Assembly (NCBI GenBank): GCA_039180525.1
Contig: JBCDDF010000008.1
Span: 1 to 64,000 of the forward strand
DNA: 64,000 nucleotides
Origin: Halovulum sp039180525
GTDB taxonomy: Bacteria; Pseudomonadota; Alphaproteobacteria; Rhodobacterales; Rhodobacteraceae
Direction of reading: 5' to 3'
Each line of letters opens with the position of its first letter. Position 1 is the stretch's first letter. Positions 42,691-50,378 of this stretch are shown one piece after another. The notes under the pieces were generated by a model. That model ran no database searches, was not told where the DNA came from, and saw only the letters and a list, made by a program, of their open reading frames with translations. A program made the translations under genes and the position numbers.

Positions 42691-43758
42691 ATGGGCCTGC
42701 AGGAATTCGAATTCATCGGAAGCCCTGCGCGTATCGTTTTCGGTCGCGGCTCCTCGGCCCGCGCGTCGGAGGCCATCGAGGCGCTGAATTGCAAACGTGC
42801 GCTGGTGCTGTCGACCGATGCGCAAAAAGACAGCGCCGACAAACTGGCCTGTTCGCTGGGCCGCAAGTGCCTGGGCGTCTATGCCAAAGCGGCGATGCAC
42901 ACGCCGGTGGAGGTGACGGCCGCCGCGATGGAGGTTGTGGAGACCCAGCGGGTGGACTGCCTGGTGTCCTACGGCGGCGGGTCGACGACCGGGCTTGGCA
43001 AGGCGATCGCCTATCGCACCGATCTGCCGCATATCGCAATCCCCACGACCTATGCGGGGTCGGAGGTTACCCCGATCCTGGGCCAGACCGAGAACGGCCG
43101 GAAAACCACGCTGCGCAGCGACCGCGTGTTGCCGGAAATGGTGCTCTATGACCCCGATCTGACCTTTTCGCTGCCGCTGTCGATGAGCGTGACCAGCGGG
43201 ATCAATGCGATCGCCCATGGGGTGGAGGCGCTTTACGCCCGCGACCGCAACCCGATCTCCACGATGATGGCGGCCGAGGGCATCCGCGCGCTTTGCGCTG
43301 CGCTGCCCGATCTGGTGCGCCGGTCCAACGATCCGGAGGCGCGCGACCGGGCGCTTTACGGCGCTTGGCTGTGCGGGGCGGTGCTGGGCCAGGTCGGCAT
43401 GGCGCTGCATCACAAGCTGTGCCACGCGCTGGGCGGCCTGTTCGATCTGCCGCATGCGGAAACGCACGCGGTCATCCTGCCCCATGCCACCGCCTTCAAC
43501 GCCGCCGAGGTGCCTGACCTGCTGCGCCCCGTGGCGGCGGCGGTCGGCGCCGATCGGCCTGGGCGCGGCCTTTACGATCTTGCCACGCGGCTGGGTGCCC
43601 CGGTGTCGCCGCGCGATCTTGGCATGCCAAAGGCGGGCATCGACCGCGCGGCCGAACAGGCGCTGGCCAACCCGTACTGGAACCCGCGCCCGTTTCAGCG
43701 CGAAGACATCGCGGCGCTGTTGCGCGCCGCCTATTTCGGAGAGCCAGCGCAAGAGTGA
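42691..43758 (+). CDS. Maleylacetate reductase (iron-type alcohol dehydrogenase family)
   Basis: A 355-residue enzyme that reduces maleylacetate (and can dechlorinate 2-chloromaleylacetate in relatives) to 3-oxoadipate with NAD(P)H, joining hydroxyquinol ring cleavage to central metabolism. Seen: IVFGRGSSARASEAIEAL, VSYGGGSTTGLGKAIAY (nucleotide binding), IPTTYAGSEVTPILG, GINAIAHGVEALYA and HHKLCHALGGLFDLPHAETH, which match the MacA/TftE/PcpE group of the iron-ADH superfamily. It leads the operon downstream of the divergent LysR gene, with the transporter starting 60 bases later. Confidence 0.9.
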   Translation: MGLQEFEFIGSPARIVFGRGSSARASEAIEALNCKRALVLSTDAQKDSADKLACSLGRKCLGVYAKAAMHTPVEVTAAAMEVVETQRVDCLVSYGGGSTTGLGKAIAYRTDLPHIAIPTTYAGSEVTPILGQTENGRKTTLRSDRVLPEMVLYDPDLTFSLPLSMSVTSGINAIAHGVEALYARDRNPISTMMAAEGIRALCAALPDLVRRSNDPEARDRALYGAWLCGAVLGQVGMALHHKLCHALGGLFDLPHAETHAVILPHATAFNAAEVPDLLRPVAAAVGADRPGRGLYDLATRLGAPVSPRDLGMPKAGIDRAAEQALANPYWNPRPFQREDIAALLRAAYFGEPAQE

Positions 43759-43818
43759 GCCCCGCAACATCACCCAGGCGCGAGGAATGCGTGCCGAGGT
43801 TCTATGGGAGGAAAGACC

Positions 43819-45129
43819 ATGGTCAAGTTTTCAGACACCCGGCGGCGCTTTCTAAAAACCTCCGCGGCGGCCGGCACGGTCGCGACGGCCGGGCTTTACG
43901 CGCCCGCCGTGCAGGCACAGGCGCGCGATGTGCGTATCGGCTATGTCACGCCGCAAACCGGGCCGCTGGCCGCCTTTGCCGAGGTGGACGGTTTCATCAT
44001 CGACGGCTTCCTCGAAGCGGTCTCGGGCAGCATTCAGTCTGGCGGACGGACATTCAATGTGGAGGTCCTGGTCAAGGACAGCCAGTCAAACCCGAACCGC
44101 GCGGCCCAAGTGGCGCAGGAGCTGATCGTCGACGACGAAATCGACATAATGGTCGTCGCCCACACGCCGGAGACGGTGAACCCGGTCGCCACCATCTGCG
44201 AGATCGAGGAGATCCCCTGCATTTCCACCCTGGCACCTTGGCAGCCTTATTTCATCGGCCGGCAAGGCAATCCGGGCGATCCGGGCACCTGGCAACCGTT
44301 CAACTACACCTATCATTTCCTCTGGGGGCTGGAGGACCTGATCGCCGTCTTCACCAATATGTGGGGCCAGTTGGACACCAACAGAAATGTCGGCGGGCTG
44401 TTCCCCAACGATGCCGACGGCAATGCCTGGGGCGACCCCAATCTGGGCATGCCGCCGGCGTTGAACGAGATGGGGTTCTCGCTGACCGATCCCGGCCGCT
44501 ATCAGAACCTGCAGGACGATTTCTCCGCCCAGATCTCCGCCTTTCGCAACGCCGACTGCGACATCGTTACCGGTGTCGTGCTGCCGCCCGACTTCGCGAC
44601 CTTCTGGACCCAGGCGGCGCAGCAGGGATTTCGGCCCAAGGTCGCCTCGGTGGGCAAGGCGATCCTGTTCCCGTCGGCCGTCAACGCCATCGGCGACGCC
44701 GCCGAGAACCTGAGCTGCGAGGTCTGGTGGTCGAACGTGCATCCCTTCGCCTCATCGATCAACGGGCTGACGGCGGGCCAGGTCTGCGACGCCTATGAAG
44801 GCACCACCGGGCGGCAATGGACCCAGCCGCTGGGCTTTGTCCATGCGCTGTTCGAGGTGGTGACGGACACGCTCAAACGCGTCGACAGCCTGCGCGACCC
44901 CGACGAGGTCGCCGCCGCCGTCGCCGCAACTGACCTTCAGACCATCGTCGGGCCCATCAAATGGGACGGCGCCGGCCTGCCGCCCTTTGCGCAGAAGAAC
45001 GTCGCCAAGACGCCGCTGGTGGGCGGGCAGTGGCGCAAATCCGACGACGGCAATTTTCGCATCACCATCGTCGACAACCAGACCTATCCCGACATCCCGC
45101 TGGGCGGAGAGCTTCTGCCCATCGCCTGA
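43819..45129 (+). CDS. ABC transporter substrate-binding protein (branched-chain amino acid/aromatic type)
   Basis: A 436-residue periplasmic binding protein (Peripla_BP_6 type). The N terminus carries a twin-arginine signal (DTRRRFLKTSAAAGTVATAG) with a cleavage site near AVQAQA, so it is exported folded. The body starts VRIGYVTPQTGPLAAFAE, as in LivK-like proteins; many members bind aromatic acids rather than amino acids. Four cysteines lie in the mature part (ICEIEEIPC, NADCD, LSCEV, QVCDAY). The ATG at 43819 with GGGAGGAAAG upstream is better than the in-frame ATG at 43804. It is followed by both ATPases and both permeases. Confidence 0.9.
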   Translation: MVKFSDTRRRFLKTSAAAGTVATAGLYAPAVQAQARDVRIGYVTPQTGPLAAFAEVDGFIIDGFLEAVSGSIQSGGRTFNVEVLVKDSQSNPNRAAQVAQELIVDDEIDIMVVAHTPETVNPVATICEIEEIPCISTLAPWQPYFIGRQGNPGDPGTWQPFNYTYHFLWGLEDLIAVFTNMWGQLDTNRNVGGLFPNDADGNAWGDPNLGMPPALNEMGFSLTDPGRYQNLQDDFSAQISAFRNADCDIVTGVVLPPDFATFWTQAAQQGFRPKVASVGKAILFPSAVNAIGDAAENLSCEVWWSNVHPFASSINGLTAGQVCDAYEGTTGRQWTQPLGFVHALFEVVTDTLKRVDSLRDPDEVAAAVAATDLQTIVGPIKWDGAGLPPFAQKNVAKTPLVGGQWRKSDDGNFRITIVDNQTYPDIPLGGELLPIA

Positions 45130-45184
45130 CCGCCACCCGGCAGGGCCGGCACGCTTAGCCGGCCCGACCCAAGGAAGCCAATCG

Positions 45185-45901
45185 ATGCTGCTAGACATTC
45201 GAAATTTAAGCCGGGCCTTCGGTGCGGTGGTCGTGGCCGACGACATCACCCTCACCGTGGCCGAAGGCGAGGCGCTGGGTATCATCGGGCCGAACGGGGC
45301 CGGCAAGTCGTCGCTTTTCAACCTGATCGCCGGTCGGCTGACGCCCGATGCCGGCGCGATCTTTCTGGACGGGCAGGACATCACGCATCTGGCGGCGCGC
45401 AAGCGGGTGCATCGCGGCATCGGGCGCAGTTTTCAGATCCCGCAGCCCTTCGATGGGATGACAACCTTTGAAAACGTGTCCGTCGCCGCCTGTTTCGGCG
45501 CCGGCGGGTCCGAGCGCGAGGAACAGGACCATGTGATCGACGTGCTTCACCGCACCGGGCTCTTGCCCAAGGCCAACATGCCCGCCGGAGCGCTGTCGCT
45601 GCTGGAGCGCAAGCGGCTGGAGATGGCGCGCGCCCTGGCCACCAAACCTCGGGTGCTGCTGCTGGACGAGATCGCCGGCGGGCTGACGGAGGCGGAGTGC
45701 CAATCACTGATCGCCACCATTCGGGACATCAACGCCGCGGGCACCACGATCATCTGGATCGAACACGTCACCCACGCGTTGCTGGCCGTCGTCACGCGCC
45801 TGGTCGCCATCGACTTCGGCAGGGTCATCGGCCAGGGAGCGCCGCAGGCGGTGATGGAAAGCGACGCCGTGCGCCAGATCTATTTCGGGATCGAGGTATG
45901 A
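45185..45901 (+). CDS. ABC transporter ATP-binding protein (LivG-like)
   Basis: A 238-residue ATPase of the branched-chain amino acid transporter family. Walker A is GPNGAGKSS (residues 35-43). The Q-loop region is RGIGRSFQIPQPFDGMTTFE, the signature region is ALSLLERKRLEMARALA (an atypical LSLLE in place of LSGGQ, as in many LivG proteins), and Walker B is VLLLDEIAGGL. IWIEHVTHAL gives the switch His. The ribosome-binding site is AAGGAAG. The stop overlaps the next ATPase gene by 4 bases. It works with the second ATPase as a heterodimer. Confidence 0.92.
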   Translation: MLLDIRNLSRAFGAVVVADDITLTVAEGEALGIIGPNGAGKSSLFNLIAGRLTPDAGAIFLDGQDITHLAARKRVHRGIGRSFQIPQPFDGMTTFENVSVAACFGAGGSEREEQDHVIDVLHRTGLLPKANMPAGALSLLERKRLEMARALATKPRVLLLDEIAGGLTEAECQSLIATIRDINAAGTTIIWIEHVTHALLAVVTRLVAIDFGRVIGQGAPQAVMESDAVRQIYFGIEV

Positions 45902-46599
45902 GCCTGCTCGCCACCCACGCGCTGACCGCTTTCTACGGTGACTTTCAGGCGCTTTACGGGGTCGATGCCCATATCGACGAGGGCGAGACGGTGGCGATCG
46001 TCGGCGCCAACGGCGCGGGCAAATCCACGCTGATGGCCGCGATCACCGGCCGCCGCCAGACCCCGGCGGAGATGATCGAGTTCGACGGGCGCGCCATCGG
46101 CGGCCTGCGCCCGGCGCAGATCATGGGCCGCGGCATCGCGCTGGTCCCCGAGGGCCGGCAACTGTTCCCGTCGCTGACGGTGGAGGAGAACCTTCAGGTC
46201 GGCAACTACGGCCGCAAGGTCCGTGGGCCCTGGTCGCTGGACCGGGTCTATGCGCTGTTCCCGATCCTGAAGGAACGCCGCCGCCAGGCCTCCACCTCTC
46301 TGTCGGGCGGGCAGCAGCAGATGGTCGCGCTTGGCCGCGCGCTGATGTCGAACCCAAGGCTGCTTTTATGCGACGAGATATCGCTCGGCCTCGCGCCCGC
46401 GGTCATCAAGGACATCTACCGCGCCATCGACGATATCCGTGGCGAGGGCGCCAGCGTGGTCATCGTTGAACAGAACATCAACCAGGCGCTGACCGTGTCC
46501 GACCGCATCTATTGCCTGCTTGAGGGCCGGGTGACGCTGACCGGCCGCCCGGGCGATCTGTCGCCCGACGCGATCAGTCGCGCGTATTTCGGGGGCTGA
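45898..46599 (+). CDS. ABC transporter ATP-binding protein (LivF-like)
   Basis: A 233-residue second ATPase of the same transporter. Walker A is GANGAGKST; IALVPEGRQLFPSLTVEENL is typical of LivF. The signature is SLSGGQQQMVALGRAL, Walker B is LLLCDEISLGLAP, and the switch histidine is replaced by Gln-Asn in IVEQNINQAL, as is usual for LivF. Its start lies within the last codons of the LivG-like gene and the first permease begins 3 bases after its stop, so the transporter genes are tightly coupled. Confidence 0.92.
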   Translation: MSLLATHALTAFYGDFQALYGVDAHIDEGETVAIVGANGAGKSTLMAAITGRRQTPAEMIEFDGRAIGGLRPAQIMGRGIALVPEGRQLFPSLTVEENLQVGNYGRKVRGPWSLDRVYALFPILKERRRQASTSLSGGQQQMVALGRALMSNPRLLLCDEISLGLAPAVIKDIYRAIDDIRGEGASVVIVEQNINQALTVSDRIYCLLEGRVTLTGRPGDLSPDAISRAYFGG

Positions 46600-46602
46600 G
46601 CG

Positions 46603-47469
46603 ATGGTGGTGGCCGACACTCTTCTGCAAGGCATCCTGCTGGGCGGGCTCTATGCGCTTTTTGCCACCGGGCTCAGCCTGATCTTCGGAGTGATGCGGCT
46701 GGTGAACCTGGCGCATGGCGATTTCATTGTGCTCGGCGCCTTTGCCGTTTTGATCGGGGTGGAGACCCTGGGGCTGCCGGTCCTGCTGTCGGCGATCGTC
46801 GCGGCGGTTTTCATGTTCGCCGTAGGCTACGTCCTGCAACGGGCGCTTTTGAACCGGACGTTGGGCAAGGACATCCTGCCGCCGCTTCTGGTTACGTTCG
46901 GTCTGTCGATCATCCTGCAAAACGGCATGCTGGAGACATTCTCCGCCGACACGCAGCGGCTGAACTTCGGCGGGCTGAGCGAGGCGTCGGTACCTCTGGG
47001 CGGCGGGCTGGCGGTGGGGGTGGTGCCGCTGATGACCTTTGCCTCCGCGATCCTGGTGATCCTGTTTCTCAATTGGCTGTTCTATCGGACAGAGACGGGG
47101 CGTGCCTTTCGCGCCACTTCCGACAACCCCGAGATCGCCCAGCTGATGGGGATCGACAATAACCGTATCTTCGCCCTGGCCATGGCGATTGCGTTGGTGG
47201 TGGTGGCCATCGCGGGGCTTTACCTGGGCGCGCGGGCCACATTCGACCCGCTGATCGGCCCATCGCGGCTGATCTTCGCTTTCGAAGCGGTGATCATCGG
47301 CGGCCTGGGCTCTTTCTGGGGCACCTTGGTGGGCGGCATCGTGCTGGGCCTGGCACAGACCGTGGGCGCGCAGATCTCGCCGGAATGGCAGACGCTGTCG
47401 GGGCATATCGTGTTTCTGGTCATCCTGGTGCTGCGGCCGCGCGGACTGTTCCCCAGGCATGTCGACTGA
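46603..47469 (+). CDS. ABC transporter permease (LivH-like)
   Basis: A 288-residue inner-membrane permease with about eight hydrophobic segments. GILLGGLYALFATGLSLIFG and MRLVNLAHGDFIVLGAFA at the start are LivH hallmarks; GRAFRATSDNPEIAQLMGID is the cytoplasmic coupling loop that meets the ATPases, and FEAVIIGGLGSFWGTLVGG follows. The gene is intact. Its TGA overlaps the ATG of the second permease gene (TGATG), so the amber-interrupted partner is directly coupled to it. Confidence 0.92.
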   Translation: MVVADTLLQGILLGGLYALFATGLSLIFGVMRLVNLAHGDFIVLGAFAVLIGVETLGLPVLLSAIVAAVFMFAVGYVLQRALLNRTLGKDILPPLLVTFGLSIILQNGMLETFSADTQRLNFGGLSEASVPLGGGLAVGVVPLMTFASAILVILFLNWLFYRTETGRAFRATSDNPEIAQLMGIDNNRIFALAMAIALVVVAIAGLYLGARATFDPLIGPSRLIFAFEAVIIGGLGSFWGTLVGGIVLGLAQTVGAQISPEWQTLSGHIVFLVILVLRPRGLFPRHVD

Positions 47470-48611
47470 TGGCAGATTTCTCCGCATATCGGGTGGCCAA
47501 ATCCACCCGCGCGTCGTCGGTCGCGATGCTGGTGCTGGCGGTGGTCGTCGTGGTGCTGTTTCTGGCCCCGGCCGTGATCTCCCGTTCCTTGCTGCGCGAT
47601 CTTTTCTTCGTGCTGACCATGATCACGCTGGCGCAGTGCTGGAACCTGCTGGCGGGTTATGGCGGGCTGGTGAGCATCGGCCAGCAGGCCTATGTCGGGC
47701 TGGGTGCGTATATGGGCTTCGCCCTTGCCATTCTGGGCGGTGTGAACCCGCTGTTCGCCATTCTGCTTGCCGGCGTGGTCGGCGCGATCCTGTCCATCCC
47801 CACGGCCTATGTCGTCTTTCGCCTGCAGGGCGCGTATTTCGCCATCGGCACTTGGGTGGCGGCAGAGGTCTATCGCCTGCTGTTCGCCCAATAGAAGGCG
47901 CTGGGCGGGGGCACCGGCACGTCGCTGCCATCCGACGTCGCGCGCTCGATCCACGGCATCGATCTGGTCGGCGCGCTGTTCGATGTCCGCTCTTCGACTG
48001 CGCGCGATATCATCGCCTATTGGTGCGCGCTGGTGCTTGCGGTGGTGGTGATCGGCGCGATGTATCTGTTCCTGCGCTCGCGCAGCGGGCTGGCGTTGGC
48101 GGCCATCCGCGACAACCAGGGTGCGGCCGAGAGCGTGGGCGTGGACACGCAGCGCGCCAAATTCGCCGTCTATGTCTTCGCCGCCACCGGCGCGAGCCTC
48201 GCCGGTGCGCTGATCTTTTTCCAGTCGGCCTCGATCACCCCGCAATCGGCTTTTTCGGTGATCGAATGGACCGCGTTCGTGCTGTTCATCGTCGTCATCG
48301 GCGGCATTGGCACGCTGGAGGGTCCGATCATCGGCGCGCTGATCCTGTTCGCGCTGCAGAACTGGCTGTCGGATTACGGCACTTGGTACCTCATGGCGCT
48401 GGGCGCGCTGGCCATCGCGGTGATGCTCGTGGCGCCCAAGGGCATCTGGGGCTGGGTTCAGGCGCGCTACGACTTTTCGATCTTTCCCACGCGTCGCCGG
48501 CTGATCGGCCCTGACACGCCGGTGCCCGATTACACGCAGCCGGTGCAGGAAATAGCCGCCGCCGCGCCCATGGGCGTCAGCGGCGCGGATGTGCCCAGCG
48601 AGGTGACCACC
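47469..48611 (+). pseudogene. ABC transporter permease (LivM-like) interrupted by an in-frame TAG
   Basis: The second permease of the transporter. The first 141 codons encode a normal LivM N-terminal half (CWNLLAGYGGLVSIGQQAYV, GAYFAIGTWVAAEVYRLLFAQ at the end). Codon 142 is TAG (47892-47894). The same frame then continues without any other defect: KALGGGTGTSLPSD, FLRSRSGLALAAIRDNQGA (coupling loop), IVVIGGIGTLEGPIIGALI, VAPKGIWGWVQ. One base change would restore it. The frame also has no stop of its own: it runs straight into the monooxygenase start at 48612 through about 34 non-conserved residues. Unless the TAG is read through or is a sequence error, the transporter lacks one permease. Confidence 0.8.
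47892..47894 (+). other. In-frame amber codon in the LivM-like gene
   Basis: The sequence reads TTC GCC CAA TAG AAG GCG CTG, with conserved LivM sequence directly before and after in the same frame. TAG could come from a sense codon by one substitution (TGG, CAG, AAG and others). Several genes in this window end normally at TAG (for example at 849, 1936, 11675 and 30960), so TAG is an ordinary stop here. Confidence 0.9.
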
Positions 48612-50378
48612 ATGTTCGATATCGAAACCGATGTGCTGATCGTGGGCTCCGGCCCGGCGGGCGGGGCTTCCGCCGCGCTGCTGTCGAGCTATGGCATCTC
48701 GAACATCATGATCGAGAAATACGGCTGGCTGGCCAACACGCCGCGCGCCCATATCACCAACCAGCGCACGATGGAGATCCTGCGCGAGTTGGGCGTCGAA
48801 CAGGACGCCATCGACAAATCCGTCCCGCAGGAGTTGATGGGCAACAATGTCTTCTGCACCTCGCTTGCCGGGGAAGAGATCGGCCGGCTTCTGACCTGGG
48901 GCAACCATCCCAGCCGCAAGGCCGACTACGATCTCGCCTCGCCCAGCCGCATCTGCGACATTCCGCAAACGCTGCTGGAACCCATTATCGTCGGCAAGGC
49001 GATGGAGACGGGCACGATCACCCGGTTCAAGACCGAGTATATCAGCCACATGCAGGATGCGGGCGGCGTGGTGGCCACGGTGCGCGACCGGGTCGCGAAC
49101 CAGACCTACCGCATCCGCGCGAAATACATGATCGGGGCCGACGGCGCGCGTTCGGTTATCGCGGAACAGCTCGGGCTTCCGATGGAAGGCGAGATGGGCC
49201 TCGAAGGATCCATGAACATCGAGTTCACTGCCGATCTTTCGCGCTATGTCGCGCATCGGCCGTCCGTTCTGTACTGGATCTTTCAGCCCGGCTCCAACAT
49301 CGGCGGCATCGGCGCGGGGGTCATCCGCATGGTGCGGCCCTGGCACAAGTGGCTGTCGATCTATGGCTATGACGCCAAGGACGGCCCCCCGAACATCAGC
49401 CACGCCGAGGCCGCCGACATCGTGCGCGGGCTGATCGGCGACCCGGATATCGACGTCAAAGTCGAAAAGCTGAGCTTTTAGACCGTTAACAACATGGTCG
49501 CCCGCCGCTATGCCAAGGGGCGGGTGTTCTGCATGGGCGATGCCGTCCACCGCCACCCGCCGACCAACGGGCTGGGGTCGAACACCTCGATCCAGGATGC
49601 CTATAATCTGTGCTGGAAACTGAAGCTGGTGCTTGAAGGCCATGCCGATGACAGCCTGCTCGACACGTACAACGCCGAACGCCAGCCGGTGGGCCGGCAG
49701 ATCGTCACGCGCGCGAACAAATCCATCAAGGATTACGGGCCGATCTTCGAGACGCTGGGCCTGCTGCACCCCGGCAGCCCCGAAGACGTCAAGCGGCGCA
49801 TGGATGTGCGCAAGGAGGCGACGGCCGAGGCGGAGGCCCGCCGCCAAGCGTTGAACAAGTACATCCGGCACAAATCCTATGAGTTCAACTGCCACGGCGT
49901 AGAGATGGGGCAGCGCTATGCCTCTCAGGCGGTGGTGTCGGATGGCTCGCCGCAGCCGGAATACACCCGCGACAAGGAACTCTATTATCACCCTACCACC
50001 TGGCCGGGCGCGCGGATCCCGCATGTCTGGCTGGAAAGGGCGCAGCGAAAGGTCTCCACCCTCGATCTGGTGGGTCGCGGCCGCTTCACCCTGCTGACCG
50101 GCGTGCAGGGCGCCGGCTGGGTGGAGGCCGCCGCCCGTGTCAGCGCGGAAACCGGGGTCGAGATACGCGCGTTCCAGATCGGCCCGGGCTGCGAGGTGAC
50201 CGACACGTTCGGCGACTGGGCCCTGCAATCGGAGGTCAGCGACGCCGGCTGCGTCCTGGTGCGCCCCGATGGCCACGTCGCCTGGCGCGCACGGTCGCTT
50301 AGCGCCGAACCGACCAAGGATCTGCACCGCACCATGAACCGCATACTGGGGAGGGACCATGAACGATCTGTCGCCTAA
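48612..50378 (+). pseudogene. FAD-dependent phenol/chlorophenol-type monooxygenase interrupted by an in-frame TAG
   Basis: A class A flavoprotein hydroxylase of the TfdB/PheA (2,4-dichlorophenol 6-monooxygenase) type, 589 codons in all. Seen: FAD fingerprint VLIVGSGPAGGASAALLSSY, NTPRAHITNQRTMEILRELG, ICDIPQTLLEPIIV, DG motif YMIGADGARSV, then after the stop the GD motif GRVFCMGDAVHRHPPTNGLG and a thioredoxin-like C-terminal domain. Codon 290 is TAG (49479-49481), within KLSF-TAG-TVNNM; relatives have Trp there (SLWTVNNM as I recall), so TGG to TAG is the likely change. The two halves are otherwise intact and in frame. The ATG at 48612 has GAGG upstream. The last 20 bases overlap the fusion gene. 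Confidence 0.82.
49479..49481 (+). other. In-frame amber codon in the monooxygenase gene
   Basis: Reads AGC TTT TAG ACC GTT AAC AAC ATG. Family members place Trp at this position, so a single G-to-A change (TGG to TAG) explains it. It removes the GD motif and the whole C-terminal half, so a truncated product could not bind FAD properly. As at 47892, the base after TAG is A. Confidence 0.9.

Noticed and set aside
47892..49481. Genome-wide reassignment of TAG or pyrrolysine insertion to explain the two internal stops
   Set aside because: TAG ends several ordinary genes here (849, 1936, 11675, 30960), and the monooxygenase position is a Trp site. No Pyl genes or suppressor tRNA are visible. Local mutation, leakiness or sequence error is simpler.
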